From Blepharisma japonicum (lineage: Eukaryota; Ciliophora; Heterotrichea; Heterotrichida; Blepharismidae), in contig CATKHK010000040.1 in NCBI GenBank assembly GCA_949751835.1, positions 124,001-188,000 on the forward strand: a stretch of DNA of 64,000 nt, written 5' to 3'. The notes below the pieces were generated by a model that saw only the letters and a program-made list of their open reading frames with translations, was not told the origin of the DNA and ran no database searches. Numbering within the stretch: position 1 is the first letter of the stretch; the number at the start of each line of letters is the position of its first letter. Below, in pieces: positions 8,449 through 18,814 of this stretch. The position numbers were made by a program, and so were the translations under genes.

Positions 8449-11163
8449 ATGGGTAACTGCGCATATTGCAGAAAAGGCTGAACTAAAGCACAATCAATGC
8501 TTTCTGATTCAAAATCCACCGAAGCTATTGACATAAAATTAATTTGTAATACCGAAGCTGAGGAAATTAAGACCGGAGACAGTTCATTTAATTTGCACAA
8601 TCGAAAAACAAAAATTCGAAATCTGCAAAAAATAAGCACCCACAGAGATATCACCGAGGCTGCAAATGCCATTATAAGCGAAAAAGCCAAAAATCTAGAA
8701 GAAAAAGAAAAAATTAGAACAGTTCTTAACAGTATTTTTATATTTAATACTTTATCTGTGGAAAATATTGAAGAAATAATCACAAAATTAAAATACTACG
8801 AACTAGAAACCAGCCAAATGGTGTATGCTCAAGGAAGCCCTGGGACACATTTTTTTATTATTGCAGAAGGAAAGTTAGAAATTCTGGTAAATGGAGAATT
8901 CAAAGGATTTCTGATAAAAGGTGATGCCTTTGGGGAAGCTGCATTAATTCAAGAAACTCCTAGGTCCCACTCAGTTTTTACGGTTACAAAAACTATATTA
9001 TGAGGCATCAGCAGAGCAGATTTTCGCGCAATAGTTGAGTATATGAGTGCCAAAAAATATATGGAAAATAAGAGTTTTGTAGACAGTGTGCCACTTTTTC
9101 AGATTTTGACGCCAGCACAAAAGGATGGGTTATTAGCTGTTATTTCAATGCAAGTATTTGAGCCTGGCTTAAAAATTGTGACTCAAGGAGAAGAGGGTGA
9201 TTTATTTTATATCATTAAAGATGGAACAGTTAGTTGTGTTGTGGATGGAAAAGTAATAAGGCATATGAGCAAAGGAGACTATTTTGGTGAGCAAGCACTG
9301 CTTTATAACAGCAAAAGAACTGCTACAATCATCTCACTTAGTAGGGTTTCAGTGCTTAATATAAAAAGAGATGATCTCACAAATGTGCTTGGAAATCAGC
9401 TTGAGCTGATAATTTATAAAAATTCTCAAAGAATTGCTATAGAAAGCAGCCACAGCTTAAAAGTCTTAACTAAATCTCAAATCGAGCTAATGATTAACCA
9501 CACATGCTATAGAGGCTATAAAAACAGAGAAGTTGTTATACCTCGTGGCACACAAAAAGGTGAAAAATTATTAATAATTGTGAAAGGGTCGTTAATAGCT
9601 TCGAAAACAGGAAAGAGAATTCCATGTTTAAGCTGCATTGGGGATCAAGAATTATTATTACCACCTTCAGGAATTTATGAAGAAAATTATATTGCGAATG
9701 GGCCAGTTGATATAGAAGAAATCACAAGAGAGTATTTTGAAAGGTGCATAGGAGGACAATTAAATAAGATAAGCTCTCAAAATGAAGTATTAAACATCAT
9801 GAAAAAGACGCAGCTATTTAGAGCTTTACCAAATAATAAATTGCAGCAGATGGTAAATGCTCTATATATACAAAATTATGGAGACAAAGAAGTGATTTTT
9901 TATGAAAATTCCTGTGGAGATGCGTTTTATATAGTAAAAGAAGGCCAAGTTGACATTGTTAAAGATAATGCTATACTCCGAACAATTACAAATAATGACT
10001 ATTTTGGTGAAAGATCCATTCTTGGAAATGAAAAAAGAACTGCAAATGCTATTGCTAATGGTCCAGTGCAGGTATGAGTTTTAAGTAAAGAAGATTTTTT
10101 GTTAATAATTGATGAAGGGATACGAGGCCAGCTTATAAAGCGAATGTACTTGCAAGATAACACAATCTCATTGGCTGATTTAGCTCCTGTAAAGCTTCTA
10201 GGCAAAGGAACTTTTGGCAACGTTTTTCTTACTGTACACAAGAAATCTCAAATTCCTTATGCACTTAAAACTGTCAGTAGAGCCAAAATTCGTGCCTATG
10301 AAATCTATAGTAATCTTGTCCTCGAGCGAAATATTTTATTGCAAATTGATCATCCTTTAATCATGAAATTAGTCAAAACATTTAAAGATCGTGATAGAGT
10401 TTATTATTTAACTGAATTTGTCAGAGGAAATGACTTATTTGATGTAATAAATGAGCTTAGGATTATGAATGATAAAAATGCAAGATTCTACGCAGGATGT
10501 TTACTGATTATTTTAGAGCATTTGCATGAAAGAAATATCATATATCGAGATTTGAAGCCTGAAAATATAATGATTGATGAGGATGGATATCCTAAATTAA
10601 TAGATTTCGGGACTGCTAAAATAGTTGATGGGAGGACTTATTCCATTATTGGAACACCTCATTACATGTCTCCAGAAGTTATCAAAGGAGGAGGCTATGG
10701 GCTTTCAGCAGATTTATGATGTCTAGGAGTGATTATTTATGAAGTTATATGTGGCAGAATGCCGTTTGGAGATGAGGAAGATGAGCCTTTCACAATTTAC
10801 GAAAAAATTCTTAAAAATAAGTTATCGTTTCCTCCTTTTATTGACCATAAAGCAAAATCAAAGTTTATTATAGAAAAGCTTTTGAATAAAAATCCTGCAT
10901 TAAGAGGAGAAATAGATTGACTCAAAACCCATATCTGATTTGAAGGATTAAACTGGGATAAATTGCTTGGAAAGCAAGAAACCGCTCCATATATTCCAAA
11001 ACTCAATAGCCTTTCATTTGAAATTTCACGTGCATTTAAGATTAACAGTCAGCTATATAAAATGATTGCAGTAAGATATATTTAGAAAGAAGAAATAATT
11101 GACTCTCATGATATACCGAAATTTGGAAAGCACTCACCGTCTGGATGGGATAATGCTTTTTAG
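8449..11163 (+). CDS. cGMP-dependent protein kinase, alveolate type with four CNB domains
   Basis: One 15-nt intron (11071-11085) and several TGA Trp codons; 899 residues. The start MGNCAYC fits N-myristoylation plus palmitoylation, so membrane anchoring is likely. Cyclic-nucleotide phosphate-binding cassettes are at 161-166 (FGEAAL, with TPRS), 279-284 (FGEQAL, with KRTA) and 519-524 (FGERSI, with KRTA). A third CNB between B and D (~400-480) is degenerate. The AGC kinase has GKGTFG 585-590, Lys 607, gatekeeper Thr 655, catalytic Asp 701 in YRDLKPEN and Asp 719 in DFG. After the intron the protein ends SGWDNAF, the C-tail signature of PKGs. The architecture with one dead CNB matches the apicomplexan/ciliate PKG type, the cGMP effector for calcium and secretion responses. 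Confidence 0.95.
11071..11085 (+). other. 15-nt spliceosomal intron in the PKG gene
   Basis: GTAAGATATATTTAG. Without removal the frame ends in its TAG. Removing it extends the protein by 25 residues to the PKG-typical SGWD..F end. Confidence 0.93.
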
Positions 11164-11368
11164 ACATTTTTAATATATAAACTTCTTAAATATATGAAGT
11201 TATATCGCAGCTTTTAAATTACATTTATTCGGCTTATTAAGATTTTGCTTTAATTTCCTATACTAATTCATTTAATTATTTATAAGTATTTAAGCAAATC
11301 TCAATAATTGCTACAATTTGAAATTTTACTATCATTGTCTGACAATATGTAAAATAAATTTATTTCGA

Positions 11369-12364
11369 ATGACAGAGTATTGCAATATCTGCTGCATTCA
11401 AGAAAGCTCCAGCAACTTTTTGACTCTCTCTTGTGGCTGCTATTTTTGCAAAAAATCTACAAGCCAATGAGTTCTTTCTCAACTCGATAAATTTTATCAA
11501 GCTGATTTTCAAATTACATGCCCACTTGGGTTTGGTCATATTTTAAGTGAAGAAGATATAAAAAAATGCCTTTCCAAGAACAATTATCAGGTCTATGAAA
11601 ATTTTATCTTAAAAAGAGAGCTAATTCGAGATCCAGTGTTTAAACAATGCCCATCAAAAAATTGTAATTATGTGGGCTGAATTGATCTAAAAACAGCATG
11701 CAAAAGTTTACTTCAATGCCCAAAATGCAAAAATAAATGAATCGATCCAAGTTTAAAGCCAAAGTATGATAGGCTAATAGATACTATTAATGAAATGCTG
11801 AGAGGAGAAAGTGATTTTTGAAACTATACTTGGAAAGAGCTATGAGTTAAGCATTGCCCTAAGTGTGGGTCTCCTATTGAAAAGAATGGAGGATGCTATC
11901 ATATGACCTGTGTAAACTGTGCATATGAATTCTGCTGAGATTGCTTGCAACCTTATCGTAAGCATGTTTGAAAATATTGTGGGCTTAATCAGTTTTACTG
12001 TTGGGGATTCACAATTATTATGATTTTTTTGTTTTTATGCAAAATAACGATTTTATCTGATATTATTTATGATTTAATGATTTTTATGCTTTGAAAACTA
12101 TTATATGTAATTGCTGGCATAGTAGGGATTTGGCCTATTGGCTTTAGCTTAGCAATGGCGTATGATTATTTTCAATATGGATGGCTCTCTTGCAATTATA
12201 TACTCTATTGATTATTAAATACTGGGATTGCAGCTTATCTTCTTATTGGATTTTGATTTTTACAAGAATTTACTTTTGAAGTTCTCCTTTTTGCTTTCAA
12301 TATCGGAATTTCCTTTCTTATTTGTCTAGGCGGTGGATTTCTGTTATATGCTAACTGTTGTTAA
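11369..12364 (+). CDS. RBR-type E3 ubiquitin ligase with C-terminal membrane segments
   Basis: A 331-residue protein visible only when TGA is read as Trp (about a dozen internal TGAs). RING1 starts at residue 5 (CNIC, then CGCYFC). An IBR-like Cys block lies at ~95-130 (C..KNC, CPKCKNKW). RING2/Rcat at ~165-200 has [20 protein letters not shown] followed by EFCWDC, with Cys 20 of that block being the expected catalytic cysteine. Three to four hydrophobic segments fill residues ~210-331. This order resembles RNF19/RNF144-type ligases anchored in membranes. Residue positions are approximate. The product would transfer ubiquitin through a thioester intermediate at the ER or another endomembrane. 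ATG at 11369, stop TAA. Confidence 0.9.
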
Positions 12365-12434
12365 ATTAAATTAAGCATCGAAATAATTTGCTCTAAGAGT
12401 TATCTATTAATTTTATTAGAATAATTAATTTAAA

Positions 12435-13136
12435 ATGGAAGATAGCCAAGAGGAACCTCACCGCCGAAGCATGTACGAAGTAAGCAAGGATATTCGTGAA
12501 TCCAAGAATGCTGTATCACGAGTTCTATATATTGGCAGATTAAACGTAGAAGATAGACATCATAAAGTTGACATTGGAGAAGACATGAACAAGTGGGTTA
12601 AAGAAAGGCAGCCTGGAATTTCTGGGCTCTGCATTTCAACAGGCAATTACTGTGTCCATTTCATTGAAGCCAGCAGTGAATTGATTTTTCAGCATATCCA
12701 ATGGGTACAGCAATTACTAAGATTGGACACTCCTCCTTTCACTGGAGTTAACATTATAGCATTCACAGAGGAAAACCCTAAAAAGATGTTTGGGTATTGG
12801 TCTCCTATTACTCTGCCTCCTACAAGTAGCGGAGAAGAAGAGCCTGCCCAAATCAATGTTGAAGAAATGTGCTGGCAGTTATATAATAACATGAACACAG
12901 TAGGAACGAGGCTTTCAATGGTGTTTGGAAATGAACAAACTCCAAGCGCTAGTGGATTGGCTGCAGCTATAAAATCTAAATCAAAAGAGCTTATACCTCA
13001 TCAGGAGTTGCTCAACATTCTAATGAGTGATAAATTCCCATCAATAGCTGATTTTATAGGGATCTACATATTGCCTCTTGATATTGTTTTTGATAATGAA
13101 CTGGTATGGCCTTGTCCTCCTGAGCTTACATTTTAA
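12435..13136 (+). CDS. Degenerate BLUF-fold protein (TEX47-like)
   Basis: A 233-residue soluble protein. Residues ~29-125 follow the BLUF pattern: strand with Tyr 32 (LYIGRLN), a helix, GISG at 61-64, a strand, V-H-F-I-E at 74-78, a helix, then a late strand and a Gly-Tyr-Trp (near 115). The flavin-contacting Asn, four residues before GISG, is Glu 57, and the Gln of the usual F-x-Q-x-L-E-G block is His 75. Blue-light photochemistry is therefore doubtful. Vertebrate TEX47 is a known BLUF-fold protein of ciliated/flagellated cells and may be the closest relative. The C-terminal ~100 residues are not recognised. Identification is by pattern only. Confidence 0.6.
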   Translation: MEDSQEEPHRRSMYEVSKDIRESKNAVSRVLYIGRLNVEDRHHKVDIGEDMNKWVKERQPGISGLCISTGNYCVHFIEASSELIFQHIQWVQQLLRLDTPPFTGVNIIAFTEENPKKMFGYWSPITLPPTSSGEEEPAQINVEEMCWQLYNNMNTVGTRLSMVFGNEQTPSASGLAAAIKSKSKELIPHQELLNILMSDKFPSIADFIGIYILPLDIVFDNELVWPCPPELTF

Positions 13137-13273
13137 AGAAAATTAGTTAAATAATTATAAATCTCATATAAATCATGCAATTGCTAAAAATTTTGTATTT
13201 AAAGGAAAAATTTTGCTAATAAGCATAGAAACTTACTTATTTATTTTAATTATTAACAATATAATTGTAAAGA

Positions 13274-14731
13274 ATGTCTAGCATTCATGAATATCTCAAT
13301 AAACTAAAATCTGGCTACAAGCAGTATCCATCCTCTATTGAAACCTCCACAGTCTCAAGTATTGACACAGAAGAGCTTTTAAGCGATACAAGCTCAGAAA
13401 ATTCTTCCAGAGTTTTCAGTAAATCACACGGAAGAGATGCTAAATCTTATGCCTTAACGGAAAAATACAAAAGGTCATCATCAGCATCAAAACCGAAACG
13501 ACGGCACCAAAGCACAACAGGAGTAGCTCCTTTAAATATTATAAAAGAAGTTGACGAAAATTTTGAACACAGCAGACTTGGGTATAATCTTGACGATTAT
13601 TTACCTAAGAAATCAAAATTAGACCTCAGTGTATATTTACCGAAACCTTATAAAGCAAGTTTAAATTCATCAATGCTCTCTTCTTATGATAATCAGAACC
13701 TACTAGATAGTTCCGACGAAGAACCTGCTACAAAAAAATCAAAAGGCAGAGTTCCATTTACCCCCAGACTTACAATTAACCAAACTGTGCAAACATCTAT
13801 ACAGAATTTTTCTCCAAAAAGCTCTACTTCTAAATGAAATTCTAGCAAAAAAGACTATTCTGCAGCTGTACAGACTTCTTTTCAAAGCAATTCTTCACAT
13901 CAAAGTGTAGCTTCGAGAAGCAGCATAAGGAAAAAAGGATGGGACGAAGTCCAGACTTCTTTTCAAAGTTTTTCTTCACAAAGTGCTGTTTCTAAATACA
14001 GCTTGGGACCAAAAGAATGGGAAGATGTGAGTGAGGCTAAGGATTCTTTTTATAACCCCATGATAAGCATCAATTCCGATAATAACAAAACGTCCAGATC
14101 ACAAAGCAGAGATACAAGCCCAACGCCCTCTACTCAAAATCCAGGCCATGCAAGAAGATCTACAGCTGATTTTAATTATCCTTTTTCTATCAGCCCTGAC
14201 CCTGCTTTTAAGAGAAAAATCCCAACCCCATTACAGATGCCTTCTCATCCTTTTTCTAAGACTACAACTTTAATTGCAGATAAGGAGGACAAAATTAGAA
14301 TTGTGGACTCGTCTAGAGAAAAAGAAAGCCTAGAGATGACCCTGCAGCCTCATCATAAAGAAATTAGATGTTCATTAAGCTCAGCTAGAAATACAAGCAT
14401 TACTCCTAAATTTAAAAAAGACGCAAATTGCAGCATGCCCTTTACAAGTGATGAGAGCGTTGAAAATTCAATTGTAGTTTCTTCAAGAAATGCAATCAAT
14501 TTGAATATTTGTACATGTATTTTGAATGGATCTTTATACAGACACTATGAAAATTGCCAAAAATTCTCGGTAACTGCTATAATTTCAGGATCAAAAGAAA
14601 CGAAATGCTGCTGCAACAGAAAAAAAATGGGGGTTTTGGAGGCTTGTATCACAATACAGAGGGCTGTTAGAGATTATCTTGATAGACTGAATTTTTATTC
14701 AAATTCCCAGCCTACCGAACGAGAGTTTTAG
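13274..14731 (+). CDS. Ser-rich protein with internal repeats, Cys cluster and IQ motif
   Basis: A 485-residue, mostly disordered protein rich in Ser, Thr, Pro and Lys, with TGA at 13835-13837 read as Trp. Residues ~172-252 contain three diverged ~27-residue repeats that each begin VQTS. The C-terminal ~75 residues differ in composition: a Cys-rich patch (CTC, then KCCCNRKK) followed by an IQ-like helix (IQRAVRDYL) that could bind calmodulin or a related light chain. No family is recognised. A cytoskeletal or basal-body role is conceivable but not shown. Confidence 0.7.
13787..14029 (+). repeat. Three in-frame ~81-bp coding repeats
   Basis: Inside the Ser-rich gene, three diverged units each begin VQTS and share Ser spacing, with a Trp or Tyr near the end of each. 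They encode about 27 residues apiece. Confidence 0.7.
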
Positions 14732-14783
14732 TTTATATAATAAACATTTTAAATATGGAATTTTATTTAATAAATAGTGACAT

Positions 14784-16157
14784 CTATCTAAAACTATCTC
14801 TCACTATTGCAGCAATTGGTGGAAAAACAGCTCCACATGTTTCTGGAAGCACCAAAACATTGCCGTACTCTATAACTGGCTCAATATTGATTTCTACTAT
14901 TAATTTGTTCGCTTTGGCTGTGTCTTTTACTGCTTTATTTGGAAGTCCACAATGTAACTGAGTCCCCATGACAATTAAGCAGTCGCATTCTTCTACTGCA
15001 CGAAGTGCTGTCTGTGACTTGTATTGCTCTTCATTGTACTCTTCTCCATAAAGCAGCACATTTGGCCTCGCTAATGCTTGGCAAGCAGGACACATAGGGA
15101 TTGTTTCTACCATTTCGTCAACTGGAGGGCCGGGGAAAATCTCTGTGCAGCATTCAAACATGCAGCGCATATAATGCAAATTGCCGTGGATTTCACATAA
15201 GTCAGCTTCTGGACCTAAAATTTCTCTGTCGAAGCCATCTATGTTTTGAGTAATAATTGTGACTTTTCTTCCGGAATATCTCATAAAATTGTAGAAATCT
15301 GCGATTGAGTAATGTGTTTGGTTAGGGCTGCAATGAGAAATCCTCATTCTATTGTAATGGAAGTTCTGCCAGAATTCTAATGGATAAGTTTGCAGTATAT
15401 CTATGTTAGCTACTTCTTGGTGTGAATAGCTTTTCCCATCAATTTCCCAGGTTTCATCTGAATCTTTATATGTAAAAACACCACTTTCAGCAGACACCCC
15501 AGCTCCAGTCAGTATTACTATATTTCTTTTGTCTGCTATATTTGAAGCCACTTCTTCAATACTTGCAATTCGAGGGACTCCATAGACTTTTTTCATTTCT
15601 TCAACATCTTCTCCGCTTCCAAAACATTTTGATAAGCCATCACTCATAATCTTTCCAAAGGACTCCTGAAAATCTTTAAACTTTTGCTCAGTCTGTTTGC
15701 AGCCTTCAATTGTATTTTTTAGCTTATCAAGTGTATCCTGTGTACTCTTTAGGAGTTCTTTATTTCTTTCTATTGTAGCTCTGGAGGATTCTAAAACTGC
15801 ATTATGCCGATCTCTCTCTATTTGGGCTTTTTCGTCATATTCTTTTTTACGCTTTTCCTCTTCTATTTTTTCTTTTGCAAGATTTTCTTTTACCCTCATT
15901 GAAATATATTCATCAAGAGGCATATCAAATAATGATAGTGGCTTTGATGTATCAATTGTGCTTGCTGTTGAAGCTACAGACTGAGGTCTTGCAGTTTCAT
16001 TGACTATTGATGGAGTTGTGGGACCAGTTTGTGAGTTTTGTGGATCAATCTGCAAGGCTGGGCCTCCACACTCAGGACAATCACCGCAATTGCATGTATC
16101 CCAATCACAGCAGTGTTCTGGACAGCATTTACTTGTTCGGCAAGTTTCACAATTCAT
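14784..16157 (-). CDS. Sirtuin (Sir2 family) with Cys-rich N-terminus and coiled coil
   Basis: A 457-residue protein. The first 30 residues carry ten cysteines in CxxC-like spacing. A Ser/Pro-rich linker and a charged coiled coil (~75-165) follow. The Sir2 domain runs ~205-455: GAGVSAESG 218-226, TQNID 303-307, catalytic His 324 in EIHGN, two zinc-type Cys pairs (RCMFEC and CPAC) and a C-terminal GTQL NAD-binding loop. The usual PDFR/PTFR segment after SGI/V is FTYKD, so the conserved Arg is Lys. The enzyme should deacylate lysines using NAD+, but substrate preference cannot be read. The N-terminal extension is unusual for sirtuins. Confidence 0.92.
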   Translation of the reverse strand: MNCETCRTSKCCPEHCCDWDTCNCGDCPECGGPALQIDPQNSQTGPTTPSIVNETARPQSVASTASTIDTSKPLSLFDMPLDEYISMRVKENLAKEKIEEEKRKKEYDEKAQIERDRHNAVLESSRATIERNKELLKSTQDTLDKLKNTIEGCKQTEQKFKDFQESFGKIMSDGLSKCFGSGEDVEEMKKVYGVPRIASIEEVASNIADKRNIVILTGAGVSAESGVFTYKDSDETWEIDGKSYSHQEVANIDILQTYPLEFWQNFHYNRMRISHCSPNQTHYSIADFYNFMRYSGRKVTIITQNIDGFDREILGPEADLCEIHGNLHYMRCMFECCTEIFPGPPVDEMVETIPMCPACQALARPNVLLYGEEYNEEQYKSQTALRAVEECDCLIVMGTQLHCGLPNKAVKDTAKANKLIVEINIEPVIEYGNVLVLPETCGAVFPPIAAIVRDSFR

Positions 16158-16548
16158 TTACTTATAATAAAATGCCATTATACTTGAGCAGATTTGAATA
16201 ATAATTGCAATACTAATTATACTTATTTAATTGGTTTATTAGAATTTATATCTTTCTTATTATCATTAGCTTTTCAAGCAAAAAAAATGAATATGTAATA
16301 GGCAATCTTAGCTTATTTAAAAAATCTTAATCATTTAAAGGAATATAAAATAAACACTCTTTTAATTTAAAAAAAATATATAAAATTGATATATGAGAAA
16401 AAATTGTATAGCTTCATAATAAACAGTTTTTATAGTAAAAGAGAATTTAAATCTCTATCATCAATTTTTTAAGAATTCATCATGCAGAATCTTGAAAAAC
16501 TATCATCACTTCAATAAATCCATATTTACTCATAAAATTTGTGGTGAA
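16158..16548. other. Intergenic between divergent genes
   Basis: This spacer lies between the sirtuin and GrpE genes, which are transcribed away from each other. It is AT-rich with poly-A and poly-T tracts. A 12-codon ATG frame at 16482-16517 precedes GrpE, but nothing supports it as a gene. Confidence 0.5.
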
Positions 16549-17271
16549 ATGGCAGCTCGTAGTAATATCTATCAGCTTTTGAGTCGTTCTTACCACTTAA
16601 GATCTGCAACCAGACAAAGTCTCATGGGGATTCGCACACAGAGATTCTTTGGAGAAGATCAAGCAAAACCAAAAGAAGAGCAAAAGAGTGGAGAAGAGCT
16701 TAAAAACAAATCAGAAGCACCAAAGGAAAAATCTGAAAAAGCTGGGCCTGAATCTACTCCAAAAGATTCCTCAAAAGACCTTGATGCAAAGCTACAATTG
16801 CTGGCTGAAGAGGCAAACAAATATAAAGACCTCTATCTTAGAACCCTTGCAGAGCAAGAAAACATGAGAAAACGATTACAATTAGAAGCCGAAAACGAAA
16901 GGACTTACGCCATAACCAAATTCGCAAAAGAAATGCTTGACGTCTCTGATAATTTGCAAAGGGCTGTCGATAATGTTCCGAAAGAAATGAAGACTCCTGA
17001 AGATTGTTCTAAAGCCTTCGAAGATTTAGTTAAAGGAGTATCAATGACAAGAGACATAATGAAGAATGTTTATAAGAAATTCTTGATTACTGAAGTAGAT
17101 CCACTCGGTCAAAAATTTGATCCTAACTTGCATGAAGCACTTTTTACCTTTGAAGATGCAGCAAAGCAAGACGGGTCTGTAGGAAATGTAGTTTCATTAG
17201 GCTACACAATAAATGGGAGAGTTTTAAGATCAGCAAAAGTTGGTGTTATCAAAAATATCAAAAAAGCATAA
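16549..17271 (+). CDS. MGE1: Mitochondrial GrpE nucleotide exchange factor
   Basis: A 240-residue protein from the ATG at 16549. An upstream in-frame TTG at 16492 would add 19 residues but is not a normal eukaryotic start. Residues 1-37 are basic, Ser/Arg-rich and without acids, a typical mitochondrial presequence. A charged linker and a long coiled coil (~75-130, with NMRKR) follow. The C-terminal beta domain includes the family signature region VDPLGQKFDPNLHEALF and ends GRVLRSAKVGV. GrpE/Mge1 releases ADP from mitochondrial Hsp70 during import and folding. Confidence 0.95.
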   Translation: MAARSNIYQLLSRSYHLRSATRQSLMGIRTQRFFGEDQAKPKEEQKSGEELKNKSEAPKEKSEKAGPESTPKDSSKDLDAKLQLLAEEANKYKDLYLRTLAEQENMRKRLQLEAENERTYAITKFAKEMLDVSDNLQRAVDNVPKEMKTPEDCSKAFEDLVKGVSMTRDIMKNVYKKFLITEVDPLGQKFDPNLHEALFTFEDAAKQDGSVGNVVSLGYTINGRVLRSAKVGVIKNIKKA

Positions 17272-17379
17272 TAGATTATTATTAGATATAGATTATTTAG
17301 CTATTTTATATGTTTTGGTGGGCTTGTATATTCTTCTACTGAAAATCATTCATTTTAATGCTTTAATATATTTTGTCAG

Positions 17380-17982
17380 ATGTTTGGTAGTGGAGCTACT
17401 GTGAGCTATTATAGGATCCAAGACAAAGGTGACAATAAGCTGATTGGTGAAATCTATAAGCTTCACATCAAAAACTTCATAAGCATCCTGAGGCTTCTTT
17501 CAATATTTATCTGTGCTTATTTTGGAATTACATTCATACTTGGGATCTACCGAATTGCAATCAGCCAAGACGTTGATACATCAAACATCCCAGTACTTAT
17601 TGATTGGATTTTAAGCCTGATTATATCACTCTTATGGCTCGTAGTGGCCTATGGTGGATTTCAGGCTGTTAAAGTTCAGTCCAGAGGGACTTCTAAAAGA
17701 TTTGCTAAAGCTTTATTAGGGTGCTCAGCGATTTATATTGTTTATTTGATGTTTAGCTATTTTGCAAACTTTGATTCATATAAAAATCATTGGGAAAAAA
17801 ATTATGGACTCAGTATGATTGAAACTATAGGGTGGATGATGAGCTATCTATTTATCGTTGCTTTCTTAGAAGGCTTTTTTGTGTTAAAAGCAAGGCAGTT
17901 TAACAAAATTATTACGCAGTGCATTTTAGAGTCCTTAAATGACAGCAAGGTACTGAACAAGCCTTTAAAAAATATTAATTAG
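17380..17982 (+). CDS. Four-helix membrane protein, uncharacterised
   Basis: A 200-residue protein with four predicted membrane helices at about 37-60, 70-96, 105-130 and 150-172. Both ends are probably cytosolic. The topology is tetraspan, but the conserved CCG of tetraspanins is absent and no MARVEL signature is clear. No TGA is used. Function is unknown. Confidence 0.7.
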   Translation: MFGSGATVSYYRIQDKGDNKLIGEIYKLHIKNFISILRLLSIFICAYFGITFILGIYRIAISQDVDTSNIPVLIDWILSLIISLLWLVVAYGGFQAVKVQSRGTSKRFAKALLGCSAIYIVYLMFSYFANFDSYKNHWEKNYGLSMIETIGWMMSYLFIVAFLEGFFVLKARQFNKIITQCILESLNDSKVLNKPLKNIN

Positions 17983-18042
17983 ACAACTTCATTAAATTTT
18001 TGATTTTGAAAACCATTTTAACTACATATTAAGGAATTAGGT

Positions 18043-18423
18043 TTACTCACTGCTGGAGTATTTATCAATCGCTTTTTCAGCTTCTTGCATTGCGTGAGCT
18101 CCTATCTCTCCTGGAAATAGAAGTTTGATGCTAGTGAGAACCTCCTTACTAGTCAAAGTCTTTTTGCCGTTGTATTTTGAAACATTGGCGGATTCAGTTG
18201 ATAGTCTCTCAAACAAGTCATTGACAAAGGAACTCATGATATTCATTGATTTTTTAGAGATACTGAGATCGGGATGAACTTGCTTTAAAAGGCGGTGAAT
18301 ATATATAATAAAGCTGTTTGATTTTGGCCTGCTTGATTTCTTTGGAGCTTGAGTTTCACCCATGTCTTTTGTGGCTGCCTTTTTATTTTTTGTGTCCTTC
18401 TTTTCACCGGTCTTAGGTTTCAT
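18043..18423 (-). CDS. Histone H2B
   Basis: A 126-residue protein, normal length for H2B. A Lys-rich tail of ~35 residues precedes a histone fold with the family landmarks: the Y-I-H-R-LLKQVHPD stretch, SKKSM(N)IM, FVNDLFERL, and the C-terminal LTSKEV...LFPGE...HAMQEAEKAIDKYSS. Replication-coupled H2B of other ciliates is similar. No other histone gene is adjacent in the window. The gene is divergent from the amidohydrolase-like gene, sharing a 391 bp upstream region. Confidence 0.97.
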   Translation of the reverse strand: MKPKTGEKKDTKNKKAATKDMGETQAPKKSSRPKSNSFIIYIHRLLKQVHPDLSISKKSMNIMSSFVNDLFERLSTESANVSKYNGKKTLTSKEVLTSIKLLFPGEIGAHAMQEAEKAIDKYSSSE

Positions 18424-18814
18424 ATTTATAATTTGCCGCCCATTTTGAATCTCAAAATATTTTATTATCGCAACATGCCGTTGCTAACACAAGAGCTCAT
18501 TAAATTGAGCCCACCCTATTAAATATATCTATAATTTCTCAGAGATCCAAAAAGATATTAACGTTTCATATTAAACTATTTTGAAACAAATCGTAAGATT
18601 TATATAAAATAAAAAAATAAATATTTTATTTTTATAAACAAATTTTAATTTATTAACTTCAAGTCATCTGTAATGTTTTTAAACTAAAATTTAAGAAAGT
18701 TCCATAATATTTACTGGTCTAATTATCAGTGGTATCCTTAAATATTAGATGCACAATATTATTTTGGAAAATATGGAACTTAATTTTTATCATTAATTTA
18801 AAATCATTATAATA
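18424..18814. other. Divergent intergenic region upstream of H2B
   Basis: This 391 bp AT-rich spacer must hold the promoter of the H2B gene and that of the gene starting at 18815. I see no conserved histone-type element that I can name with confidence. Confidence 0.5.

Noticed and set aside
12435-13136. Functional blue-light BLUF photoreceptor.
   Set aside because: The flavin-contacting Asn and Gln are replaced (Glu 57, His 75), so I call only the fold.
16482-16517. A 12-codon ATG frame just upstream of GrpE.
   Set aside because: Too short to call. It ends before the GrpE start and there is no evidence of regulated upstream translation.
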